Source: Haliotis asinina (taxonomy: Eukaryota > Mollusca > Gastropoda > Lepetellida > Haliotidae). From it: DNA of 64,000 bases. Shown one piece after another: positions 11,301 through 20,028 of the stretch. A model generated the notes under the pieces. That model saw only the letters and a program-made list of their open reading frames with translations, was not told the DNA's origin and made no database searches. Where the stretch lies: positions 52,740,753 through 52,804,752 of the forward strand of contig NC_090281.1 in NCBI RefSeq assembly GCF_037392515.1, given 5' to 3'. Position numbers and translations under genes: made by a program. Within the stretch, counting starts at the first letter, position 1; every line of letters starts with the position of its first letter.

Positions 11301-12097
11301 ATCTTAAGTTCATCTTAACTGATTAAAAACAAAGGTAGCACTTCATAATCTTGACTCTAACTTGAATCTGTTTCAATAATTTAGTGTTTAGATACTGATT
11401 TTGCCAACATTGACACTGTACATCAGTCATGATGTTTAATGAACCGTTTCTTTCTTCTTCTGCAGACCTGAAACATACGTTGATTCGAAGTTCTAGGATG
11501 TTCAAAGAAGACGTATAATTCCAGATGAAACATTTTTCCTCTGGAAAGCACTGTGCTGATAGAAAAGACTATTAATATATTTGTGGTTCAACAACATTTA
11601 CTTAAAATAGTTTGGTACTTGAAATAAATAGGTGTGACGTTTTTTTCACAAAAATGGAAATGTGGACATTTCTCAGAGTTGACAGTAGTTGACTTGATCA
11701 CCTTGTTGATCAAGAACGGATGGACAGAATTTAATCAGGTAAAGTTTGTTGCAATGCTGATGTATCAACAAACCTTGGCAAAATAGTTTTAAAAATCTGA
11801 ACCGTTGATCTAAAAATGGTGTGGACTTGCTACTAAGAGGAGTAGCTCAGTGCTGTTTGTTCACGCCGCACTCAGCAATATTCTAGCTATATATTCCAGC
11901 AACTCCGAAACTTTGAGTTAAACTTTCTGGGACTGTCAGATTGTCCCATACCTGGATGTGGTTAACTCTTCAATTTGACTCAACGCCATAAGTTACAAGA
12001 TGTTAACAAAATATATTTATTTTAACACCAACTCACCTGATGAAATTAGACAAAGGCTAATAACGAAGAGGCCGATATGATATTCCGTCTTCGCCAT
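8177..12097 (-). CDS. Ly6/uPAR three-finger protein, secreted and probably GPI-anchored (3 exons)
   Basis: Coding exons, reading leftwards, are 12097-12037, 9829-9704 and 8373-8177, joined in matching phase into 127 residues. Residues 1-23 form a signal peptide. Ten cysteines (27, 30, 37, 50, 54, 75, 83, 97, 99, 104) follow: an opening CYTC, a closing CACNSNYCN and the spacing typical of the Ly6/uPAR fold. Residues 109-127 are hydrophobic to the end, as in GPI-attachment signals. All three donors/acceptors match consensus (GTGAGT, TTTCAG, GTAAGT, CTTCAG). Known members act as extracellular or membrane-tethered modulators of channels, receptors or cell contacts; the invertebrate Quiver/Sleepless group is the closest in style, but the target is unknown here. 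It lies about 1 kb from, and divergent to, the gene at 13895. It contains no residues suggesting a venom role. Confidence 0.82.
8781..9287. mobile_element. MULE-like MITE, 507 bp, long TIRs, 9-bp target duplication
   Basis: The left arm 8781-8877 and the right arm ending at 9287 are inverted copies of about 97 bp, differing by a few substitutions and one 3-base gap. Both outer ends read CATCCT inwards. The element is flanked by identical 9-bp copies of TGGTAATAT (8772-8780 and 9288-9296). A 9-bp duplication with TIRs of about 100 bp fits the Mutator-like superfamily. The interior has no coding capacity, with mirrored CCAATCA / TGATTGG motifs near the arms. It lies in intron 2 of the Ly6 gene. 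Confidence 0.85.
9300..9457. mobile_element. Palindromic Tc1/mariner-type MITE, 158 bp, TA flanks
   Basis: Begins CTGTGGGAAAAAATAAGG and ends CCTTATTTTTTTCCCCTCAG. The complementarity continues to the centre, so the whole element folds as one hairpin with arms of about 75 bases. TA dinucleotides flank it (9298-9299 and 9458-9459). It starts 13 bases beyond the MULE-like MITE. No coding capacity. Confidence 0.75.
9704..9829 (-). CDS. Ly6 gene exon 2 (first two fingers)
   Basis: The acceptor is CTTGTTTCAG, then two bases finishing the split codon and 41 codons starting KSTFICYTCLYPDKGCG, with five cysteines. The donor GTAAGT follows TGG T. Reading past this donor gives a stop soon after. Confidence 0.82.
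9901..11835. other. Ly6 intron 1, no further gene seen
   Basis: AT-rich intron sequence with a short hairpin at about 10248-10283 (ATGTCATG repeats facing CATGACAT). The overlapping open frames around 10325-10685 have no splice context or recognisable domain. Confidence 0.5.
11836..11905 (-). repeat. SINE family 2 fragment
   Basis: Carries the reverse complement of the shared SINE tail (CACGCCGCACTCAGCAATAT, TCTAGCTATAT) and then breaks off. Confidence 0.65.
12037..12097 (-). CDS. Ly6 gene exon 1 (signal peptide)
   Basis: Begins ATG GCG AAG at 12097 and encodes MAKTEYHIGLFVISLCLISS, a classic signal peptide, then one base of a split codon. The donor reads TCAG then GTGAGT on the minus strand. 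Too short for ORF finding. Confidence 0.78.
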
Positions 12098-12272
12098 GAT
12101 ATAACATTACATGAAGCTACTTACTACCTGTCACCTGACGAGCAATATTTCTTCCATTGCTTTGTGACAGCTAGTTTCACACCTGCCCGGTAGGTGTCGC
12201 TCGCATCACTTCCGCCCTCGTTTATATGGTCTCTACGGCAAGACTATGCTATAACGATGCTATCAACATTCA

Positions 12273-12432
12273 TGATGTTCAAAATCGCGGGATACAGCAA
12301 TAATGCCCAGATACAATTTCGATATGCAGGGTCGAACATGTCAGTCAGGCTGGAATATTGGTAATTCTTTTGTACAAAGATATAGTTTTGGTCATTTTGG
12401 TTCATACATAATTTTACACATGATAGCTATAG
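12273..12432. repeat. Direct repeat, left copy (about 160 bp)
   Basis: Matches 13485-13639 at roughly 85% by eye, from TGATGTTCAAAATCGCGGGA through GGAATATTGGTAATTCTTTT to ACATGATAG. The copies lie about 1.2 kb apart and flank the putative first exon and CRE of the gene at 13895. Confidence 0.8.
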
Positions 12433-13084
12433 AAGGCATGGATGTTTTATGGGTACCAGTTTTAATCGAATTAAAATCAAATGAACGTTTCAGAAGTAAA
12501 TTATTTTTTTCCATTGAACTCTATCCTTAGGACAGATTTAATACAAACTGACTCTAGGAGCAGAAGTAACAACAGCTGCGTGTTTTGTTGTAACGCAGAA
12601 CTTAAAGTCTTCCATGCGTTTCACTGTTTAATAAATCTGCTATTCCATCGTTTCCTAAGTAAAACGCTTGAAAATTCTAAATAACGCGCAATACATCAGA
12701 GCATCAAAATATGTTGACTTTGAATTTTATATCAACGATTAAAATCACGCACGCACACACCATCAACATACACATATACAATGTATATGTATGTATGGCG
12801 TGATGAATTTTTGAAACAATTATTTATTTATGTTTCAGTGGATACATTCTACATAATTTTAATTGGTTTTAACTAACATGACGCTTGAAGATTCCCGCAA
12901 ACAAAGAACCAGACCCTCGAATTCCGTAGGTAGGTGTGTGGAACAATTTGGCACATCCAAATCGGACTTAAATCAGTTACCATGAGTTAACATTATCCAG
13001 CAAAGGTTAACTTGTTTTAATGTTAGTCAACATTGGTGCGCCCGGGACAATCGGGCCTGTGAAAGGGGAATATTATTTTGTGTA

Positions 13085-13202
13085 TGACGTCATAATGCAT
13101 CATAGCGACGTCGTCATTATTGAGACAAGGCAAGTCAGAGCGGCGCGTATTTTGAAGAAGTTCTCATCGTTTAAAACTGCCACGTACACCGTTGCAGTAA
13201 AG
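13085..13202 (+). promoter_or_regulatory. Putative promoter and 5' UTR exon of the gene at 13895
   Basis: A full palindromic cAMP-response element TGACGTCA lies at 13085-13092, with a second GACGTCG motif at about 13107. A strong donor (AAAG then GTAAGT, GT at 13203) ends a possible untranslated exon at 13202. The acceptor CTTTCTAG at 13888 would receive it. The transcription start is not determined. Confidence 0.4.
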
Positions 13203-13484
13203 GTAAGTTGTAATGCTCGTACATAGACAATGTATCTATAATTATAAACACAAATGTTTTGAACCGTGTTTTATACATTATACGTGAAACGCCTGCTGTG
13301 ACCCAGCTCATGGAAAACGTGGAGATAGTTGAAATGTTCCCGGAGAGCACGAGCCACATGTAACCACGTTAGAGCCAAACTCTCACCAGAGAGCAGAAAA
13401 TCGCTTTCTTAGACTATATCATTAGACTTTAAATTGACTCAACACCGAACTATTCAGTGACCATTACGTTGTCTGCTGTGATAC

Positions 13485-13639
13485 TGATGTTCAAAATCGC
13501 GGGATACAGCAATAATGCCTAGATACAATTTCGTTAAGCTGGGTCGATCCTGTCAGTCATGCTGGAATATTGGTAATTCTTTTGTATAAAGATATAGTTT
13601 TTGTCATTGTGGGTCATACGTAATGTTATACATGATAGA
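13485..13639. repeat. Direct repeat, right copy (about 155 bp)
   Basis: Partner of 12273-12432. The order and orientation are the same. It could be a local duplication or the short terminal repeats of a small retroelement; no primer-binding or polypurine site was recognised. Confidence 0.8.
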
Positions 13640-13894
13640 TACGCAGTTTTAAATACGCACAAAGCCATCATAAACTGGTGTTCGCAATCACGAAAATATA
13701 TAACCAGGCGACACAGAAATACAATTTTAATTCTTTTCTTTACTTTTTTTTGTTTGTTATATATAATGTCTTGTGTCGTAGTCCTGAATTTTTATCAATA
13801 GAATTAGAAATAAAACCATTGGAAAATATTTTGCCGTTTATCGCAGTCATTGTAATAGCTGAATGCGACTTTGGACAACTCTTTCTAGGTGAAT

Positions 13895-14096
13895 ATGTCT
13901 CTGGCATTAATAGACCTTGAGATGGAGAGCCACGTGAGCGATACTGAAAGCACCAGAAAGAAACCTAAAGTGTCACCTTTAGGGTTCAAAACCACAACTG
14001 ATATCATTGAACACGCCAGCCTCAGGGGTCATTGCCACATGGATCTCAAAACAGTCAAGGCTGAGAATAAGGATCAAAACAAGGACCAAGTAAATG
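13895..14096 (+). CDS. Orphan gene coding exon A
   Basis: Sixty-seven codons from ATG plus one base; the donor is AATG then GTAAGT. An acceptor at 13887-13888 lies just before the ATG, so the exon may start at 13889 with a 6-base leader. If an upstream coding exon exists, the frame VNMSL would continue. Confidence 0.65.
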
Positions 14097-17000
14097 GTAA
14101 GTGGCATCAGCTATTTCCAGAGTATCCCAGATGAAGCCTTTGTAATCTCAAGAATTATAGGAAACAGCCACAATCACATGGAACGGACTAAAATCGTCCT
14201 CCAGCGAACCATATCAGCCATAAGAGACAAATGAAGGTAACGGGTTGTGAAACTATCGTGCTTGATTGATGCAGTGAGTGAACTTAGTTTTACGCTACAC
14301 TCAGCAATTTTTCATCTATATGGCGGCGGTCTGTAAATAATCGACCAGACAATCTAGTGATCAACAGCATGAGCATTGAGAACCGATGATGTGTCAATCA
14401 AGTCAGCGAGCCTGACCACCCGATCCCGTTAGTCGCCTCTTATGACAAGCATAGTCGCCTTTTGTGGCATGCATGGGTTGCTGAAGATCTATTCTACCCC
14501 GGATCTTCACGGGTCACGGATGCAAGTCATCGTACCCCAAGCGACGGTGCTCATGGTATCAATGGCTATGGTGCCAAGTCCAAACTTGTCTGTTTACTGA
14601 CAGCCGTCACTGAGTTGGATTATTGCTAAATGGCGTTATACAACAAGCCATGAAACAGACAGTAATATCAGATCTAGTTCAAAGAAAATATTTTTCATTG
14701 TTTTGTGTCATAAAAGCACACGAACAATATTAATAAAACCTTATCTCCTAATAGGGATTAACAACGCCAAAGAGAAGAGAAAATGCAAGAAGGTAAAAGA
14801 TGCACAGAAGACAAAGAATGCAAAATATGCAAAGAAGGCGAAAGATGCCCAGAAGGAAAAGGATGCAAAGAAGGCAAACGATGCACAGAAGGAAAGGGAT
14901 GCAAAGAAGGCAAAAGATGCACAGAAGGAAAAGGATGCAAAGAAGGGGAAAAAGCGAGACACGGAAAAGGTGGTGAAGGACGCCAAGTGGGGAACCCTCT
15001 GCCGTGTCCTACAAGTAAGGCCACGTCAAACTAGGCTTCTGTTTGTGGCAATCACCGCTTCCCTTTTGGGTACACACAATTTAGTTGGATGATGATTGTA
15101 CGAAGAGACGTTAATGCTCTACAAACCGTTCCCTGTTAAATCAACAAACTCTCACCGACTCCATATGTCGGTATGTAGATAACACATAGCTAAACAATAC
15201 GCATATAAGATGAATGCCACAATCGGTTCCATTAGGCTATATCGCCGTTCCAAAGGCACGGAATGTCAAGTCACAAGAATAAAAATTCTAAATTTCTCAG
15301 TTCAGTATTATGTATGGCCGCCCCGTGCACTCACCACTGCCAAATTCCGTCTCCTCATCGACTGCCTGATGTTTGTGAACACTTGGTTGGGGATTCTGCG
15401 TCATTGCTCTTGCAAGGCAACGCCAAGTTCCTGCAAATTCTGAGGTTGGTTCCCAAGACCACGAAGCAGTGAATCCCACATGTGCTCTATTGGATTAAGG
15501 TCAGGGGACCTCAATGGCCAGTCCATCACGTTGATTTCAGCGTTTTGAAGGAAATTTCGTGTCAACATCGCGGTATGCGGCCGAGCATTATCATGCTGGA
15601 ACTGTAGACCTGGGCCATGAGCCGCCATGAAAGGAACGAGTTCAGGGGTGAGCAGTTGGTCGCGGTAAGCAGCAGGTGCGAGGTTTCCACGGATGACCTG
15701 AAGTCGGGAACGGTTGTTCCCACAGAAAGCACCCCACACCATGCAACTTACACCCCCGAACCTGTCGACTTCCTATACACAACATTTTGCATACCGTTCA
15801 CGACGTCGTCCGCGATTCCTGTCTCTCTGGGTCCATCGGAGGTGACGTTGGGCCCACAGCAGACGTTGACGTTGATGAAACGGCGTCAATATTGGCCCAC
15901 AATATAGACGTCGAGAATGGAGATTGGCAACCTACAACCGATTTCGAATGGTCTGTGAGGACAGTCGACCTCTAAACATCTCGACCCTGGTTCGTGTAGC
16001 CAGCAGAAATCTGTCACGTAGGTGACGTAGCACGATTTGACGGTCGCCTGCTCGTGACGTCACACGTGGACGACCCGACCTTGGGCGATCAGAGGTGGAG
16101 TCAGTTTGTTGTAGACGACCTCGCAAGTCATACACAGTACGACGGCTGCATCCCATTGTTCTTGCGACGTCAATAACTGATTTCCCGCTTGCAACATGCC
16201 AACGGCACGTTCACGTTGTACATTTGACAATCGTGGCATTTAAAGTACCGTTAGAACTGTGGTTGAAAAAAATTGGCACAATTCTTGAGGCCAATGCAAA
16301 CACGTACACATGAAGAAAACTTCGATGCAAAGATCACATGATCGATTGCACGTGCAAACCCTGATTTGGCACTAACGTCATTTGCACGACGAATGGATGG
16401 GTTTGAGTGGGTTTTGCTAACGTTTTTCTAGAGTCGGAAGATAGGGATCCCATTTCGGATACACAGATGTCTAGATAATAGAGAAAAATTATTCATTATT
16501 TTTTAAAATTACATTTTGTGAAGTTTCTATTTTGACTCAGTATATTACCTATGAAGTGTAATATACATCACAAATATTTTCACTTTCACAAACCCGTCGA
16601 ACTTTTAAGCTCTGTTGACATTGGCGTCACCTTCCGCAGGCAGTTAGCAAGCCATTTTTTTTGTGTAAGCGCGATTTTATTCAGATAGTATTGAGGGCTT
16701 TTCCAACCCTTTTAGCAGCAATCATGTGAAACCTGGGCTTTTTTCATATTGTTAGCAGATCCGGAAGCTAGAGGCTCAGGTGATTGCTGGAATACACCGT
16801 ATTCCATTGCACGAGATGCTTTTCGTCATTTGCCATTACTACATCCCTGTATCGGCAACTCCAAATTCTCACATAAGTGATAAACGTGTATGGTAGCCGT
16901 TGTATGTTTCCAGGAATCACCTCCTAACAGGTGTGATTTTTGTGCAGGCGTTAACGCTATGGGGACCTGCCACGTTCACGTCTCCACTCAACTGTGATGA

Positions 17001-17509
17001 CTTCGGGTGCGACGACATCAGTTTTGATGGTAAGCGTTCAGGATATCAGAGTATTAGCTCTGTAGAAGTATTCTAGAAATGTGTTCAGAAAACAATTTTT
17101 ATGAGTAGTCTAACTGACAAACATACGAAGTCCCTACGAGATACACCTTGAGTTTTGAGTGAATAGGAGTCAGGTTACAACGTAAATACAATTTCATGAA
17201 CTGTTTTAGCTCTGTTCACTTACGCCCCTCGTTATACCACCTTGACGTGTTCATATCACACGTGAGTTTCTATCACCTCTTTAGTAAACTCTTCTGTTCA
17301 GGTCACCTGTTCCACTACTCTCCTTAATATACTGCATCTTCTGTTTAGGTCACCTGTTTGAATACGCCTCTCGCCCCCCTGTCATCCCAAAGGTTGACGT
17401 TCCCCGTCTCCGCCTGCGGCCGACGCTCAAGGAGAGACTTTACAACATCGCCCACAACATTTTCCGATGTGGATCAATGAAACAAAACAACCAATATACA
17501 TTGGATTAG
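13895..17509 (+). CDS. Unrecognised Lys-rich repeat protein, 234 residues (4 coding exons)
   Basis: Coding exons are 13895-14096, 14755-15014, 16948-17029 and 17349-17509. Phases agree (1, 0, 1) and every junction has GT-AG. Residues 1-68 are mixed and polar. Residues 69-154 are strongly basic, with 12-residue repeats of the type KDAQKEKDAKKA, probably helical. Residues 155-181 are acidic (CDDFGCDDISFD). Residues 183-234 are basic and Pro-rich, then helical, ending NNQYTLD. There is no signal peptide, membrane segment or known domain that I recognise, so the function is unknown. A lysine-repeat protein with a CRE in its presumed promoter could be germline-expressed, but that is speculation. 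The gene is divergent from the Ly6 gene. Confidence 0.65.
14240..14513 (-). repeat. SINE family 2, minus orientation, in orphan gene intron
   Basis: Modules in reverse order: TTTACGCTACACTCAGCAAT, GGCGGCGGTCTGTAAATAAT, CAGCATGAGCATTGAG, GATCCCGTTAGTCGCC, GGGTTGCTGAAGATC and the head GATCTTCACGGGTC. Confidence 0.88.
14755..15014 (+). CDS. Orphan gene coding exon B with Lys-rich repeats
   Basis: The acceptor is CTCCTAATAG; the exon ends CAA followed by GTAAGG. Eighty-six codons follow the split Gly. The coding strand is almost entirely purine plus GCA/GCC codons, giving many GAA/AAG motifs that usually act as exonic splicing enhancers. Open frames on the other frames and strand are shadows of the 36-bp repeat. 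Confidence 0.7.
14829..14960. repeat. 36-bp coding minisatellite in exon B
   Basis: About 3.5 tandem units encoding 12-residue blocks (KDAQKEKDAKKA, NDAQKERDAKKA, KDAQKEKDAKKG). The period is a multiple of three, so copy-number change keeps the frame. Confidence 0.85.
15302..16239 (-). pseudogene. Broken Tc1/mariner (IS630-family) transposase
   Basis: Read leftwards from ATG at 16239-16237. An N-terminal HTH region (GCSRRTVYDLRGRLQQT, then RPRSGRPRVTS), the DDE-domain motif HDNARPHTA and the C-terminal motif SPDLNPIEHMWD are evident. A frameshift separates the first 20 residues from the HTH. The stretch that normally carries the first catalytic Asp (DESRF) is deleted between RWTQRD and RRRERYA. 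A TGA replaces Trp in EQWRRIP near 15400, and another stop lies at the end (RGGHT then stop). It cannot encode an active enzyme. It lies antisense in intron 2 of the orphan gene. Confidence 0.9.
16240..16947. other. Remainder of orphan gene intron 2
   Basis: No gene or recognised repeat; AT-rich intron sequence leading to the acceptor at 16947. Confidence 0.5.
16948..17029 (+). CDS. Orphan gene coding exon C
   Basis: The acceptor is TTTTTGTGCAG; there are 27 codons (starting ALTLWGPATF) and one base; the donor is GATG then GTAAGC. Two cysteines sit in an acidic stretch. Confidence 0.65.
17291..17358 (+). repeat. Two-copy tandem duplication of a 3' splice site (47-bp step)
   Basis: CTTCTGTTCAG followed by GTCACCTGTT at 17291-17311 recurs as CTTCTGTTTAG followed by GTCACCTGTT at 17338-17358, 20 of 21 identical. 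The second copy is the real acceptor plus the first bases of exon D. Use of the first would add 47 bases, shift the frame and hit TAA after eight codons. Confidence 0.85.
17349..17509 (+). CDS. Orphan gene last coding exon D
   Basis: The acceptor is TTCTGTTTAG at 17347-17348. Two bases finish Gly, then 52 codons to TAG at 17507-17509 with many Pro, Arg and Leu. A near-identical copy of its acceptor lies 47 bases upstream. Confidence 0.68.
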
Positions 17510-18168
17510 AACCGGGTCATTTGTTCTTGTTGTTTTCCCTAGTACCACGTTACAATATGATGGTGACCTGGCTGAGTGTATGTTACAGTACCCCAGCAGC
17601 GTGGATGGGTGGTCATACTATCAATCACTAATTTCCTGTCCCAGGCAGCCGCGAAACTGCTGGAACATGTCTGACTGCGGCGTCAAACAACACTCACTCG
17701 TATTGTTACTGTATAGTTTTGAAGTTAGATTTGTAAATTGTATTTAGACCTATGGATTATGTACGCTAAGGCATCAGTACCTTGTTAAAGATGAAAAAAA
17801 ATGTCACTTTAATATATTGTAAAGTCATTTTTAAGAATTTATGTTTAACAATATTCTTTATAATGCGACATGAGTAAATGCTTCCTCCGAACTTTTTTCT
17901 GATTATTGTGTTTATGATAGACCAGTCCATCCAGGAATGTTATGATGGGGTCTCTTATGTTGATAGATATTGATAATAAGTTTCATCATTGGTGCTAGTG
18001 AGGGACAAGCGGATTATTTATTATCTCCTTGGTTATAAATCTGCCTTTATGAAGGCTGAAAATCTACATGAATTTTGTCTTGCGTTCTGTTTTCCATCGT
18101 AAGTGTTTCAAATCAACCAACCAGTGAGTTGATCAGTTCCAATACTGTTGTAGTTAATATAATGTATA

Positions 18169-18170
<2 letters not shown>

Positions 18171-18209
<39 letters not shown>
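18171..18209. repeat. (GT)n microsatellite
   Basis: Nineteen uninterrupted GT repeats. Confidence 0.98.
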
Positions 18210-18211
<2 letters not shown>

Positions 18212-18250
18212 ATAGTGATTAATATTAATTGAAGGACCTAACACACCTAT

Positions 18251-18280
18251 ACGCACACGCACGCACGCACACACACACAC

Positions 18281-18360
<80 letters not shown>
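18251..18360. repeat. (AC)n-(AT)5-(GT)35 compound microsatellite
   Basis: CGCACG/ACAC repeats pass through five AT units into thirty-five GT units. The AC and GT arms are complementary around the AT centre, so the segment can fold as a hairpin. Open frames coding for Cys-Val repeats here are artefacts. Confidence 0.95.
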
Positions 18361-18362
<2 letters not shown>

Positions 18363-18408
18363 TAAAAACATATAGACGACAAAACCGAAGAAAATTTATT
18401 AATGTATT

Positions 18409-18490
18409 AACGATCCTTACTATTATGAGGACTATAACGATCCTTACTATTATGAGGGCTATAACGATCCTTACTATTATGAGGGCTATA
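18409..18490. repeat. 27-bp tandem repeat, 3 copies
   Basis: The unit is AACGATCCTTACTATTATGA plus 7 bases (GGRCTAT). The three copies are nearly identical. Confidence 0.9.
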
Positions 18491-18587
18491 AGTCTCCCTA
18501 CACAGTCTGACCATTAAGGGTTCCGTACTATTCGTGGCATTGTTCAATGTAGTCTACATCTACTCAATGTTCCAACGGACCTGTAAA

Positions 18588-18885
18588 GATCCGAGTTTGA
18601 ATTGGTCTTCAACAACCCATGGTTGTCTTCAGGGGCGATTTACAGGATCAGGTGGTCAGGCCCGCTAGCCTGGTTGACACATGTCATCGTATCCTATTGC
18701 ACAGATCGATGCTCCTACTGTTGATCACTGGTTTGTCTAGTCCACACTCGATTACTTACTTATCCCCATCTATTTACACAAAATACAGTGCGTGTATTTT
18801 TCAGCAGAGCTATCGTTCTTGTCAAATTAGCAATCACTAGTTTGTCGCCATATAGCTTTCTCTGAGTGAGGCGTTAAACAGCAAG
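18588..18885 (+). repeat. SINE family 2, plus orientation, with internal insertion
   Basis: The head (GAATTGGTCTTCAACAACCC), GATCAGGTGGTCAGGCCCGC and TGATCACTGG modules are present. About 60 unrelated bases interrupt it before CCATATAGCTTT and GAGGCGTTAAAC. Confidence 0.8.
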
Positions 18886-19150
18886 CAAGACCATCAACAT
18901 GCTGATCAGAACTAATGAATCGAAAAACGATACTGCAATACGCTAGGCTATCTTAAGTGATAAAAAAAACACTCCCATTCAGGGAATTGTGAAATGTGAT
19001 AACAATGCCAAAATGAAATGTGGTACTACAAGGAAATACATAACAATATTTGGAAAGGAACCAACCAAATGTAACGGATATAAAGACAACCATTCTTATT
19101 TCGTTTCCTAGCTTCAGAAACGTTCACCAGAAAAATGAAACATACCATTC

Positions 19151-19236
19151 AAGGGCAGATAACTCTAATATTCCCTAACAGCTGATAGGGATATTGATCG
19201 AGTCATTGACAACTCGACTGTTCACGTCCCGGACAG
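19151..19236 (+). other. Putative NUDT6 5' UTR exon
   Basis: A strong donor, GGACAG then GTAAGA, has its GT at 19237-19238; the acceptor TTTTGTCAG at 19821 lies 17 bases before the NUDT6 ATG. The pair predicts a 585-bp 5' UTR intron. The start of the exon is not determined. Confidence 0.45.
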
Positions 19237-19838
19237 GTAAGAAGACGACATATTCACGAGCAGTATTTTAGTTACAGAACAAGGAGGTAATTAGTCGTAT
19301 TTTGTTAAAACTCAAATTAAGCAATAACAACACGACAACGAAAACCTTCCGAGTTGCATAACCACCTGTACGTACCATACAAGGATCGCAATTGTCGTCT
19401 GCTACTGACGTCTCCAAAGTTTGAATCAATGGAAAATATGGTTGAATGCAACCCTCATCTTTAGTTGCATGCCACTGTATTCAGAAAGATCCCTAGAAAG
19501 AGGTGACACTTAATGGTTAGACGATGACCCTATATATTATATTGTATTTAATTTTGGGTCTTTTAGTTGTTTTTGCGAGTTCTCTAGTGATTGCTGTGTA
19601 ATGGTTTGTGGGCCCTGGTTTGTTAATAATTTTAGGATATATTAATTTATAAGTGTTATTTGGGATTGGGGATCCAGATCCCAATAATTCAGTCGCAAAA
19701 CATTGCCAATCATCTCCAACGTTAGTCAATATTCACTGTGGAATATTTCAGTAAGATCTTGAATCAAATTAAACAAGACTGTTATGCATTCCAGTGTCAC
19801 TACCTGTTTGTCTTTTGTCAGCATTCACTGTTTGGAAG

Positions 19839-20028
19839 ATGGCACTGTGTAAGACAGCTGGCATGCATGTCCTAAGATGTATGAGATGTCGGCTGCCATT
19901 GTTGACGTCAGTCAGGCGAGGAGTTACTAGTCTGGAATATGAGAAGGATCAACACAATGGTGTGACTGTCAACCTTGCCCAGCTTCCATCCAACACAACA
20001 GAGAAACAATTCCACACACAACTAAAAG
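19839..20028 (+). CDS. NUDT6: NUDT6 coding exon 1
   Basis: ATG at 19839-19841 is chosen because the in-frame codons upstream lie beyond the acceptor-like TTTTGTCAG at 19821 and contain no other ATG. Sixty-three codons plus G; the donor is AAAAG then GTACTG, weaker than average. Encodes the basic N-terminus and NGVTVNLAQLPSNTT. Confidence 0.85.

Larger units (their letters stand above)
17510..19150. other. Region between the orphan gene and NUDT6
   Basis: Holds the probable 3' UTR of the orphan gene, a SINE-tail relic near 17655-17700 (CTGCTGGAACATG, ACTGCGGCGTC), AC/GT microsatellites, a 27-bp triplicate and one SINE. I see no AATAAA close to 17509. Confidence 0.5.

Noticed and set aside
14741..15024. 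Minus-strand and alternative-frame open frames of 81-88 codons
   Set aside because: They are shadows of the Lys-rich exon B; only the plus frame at 14755-15014 has matching splice sites and phase.
18293..18517. Open frame beginning with Cys-Val dipeptides
   Set aside because: It is the translation of a GT microsatellite.
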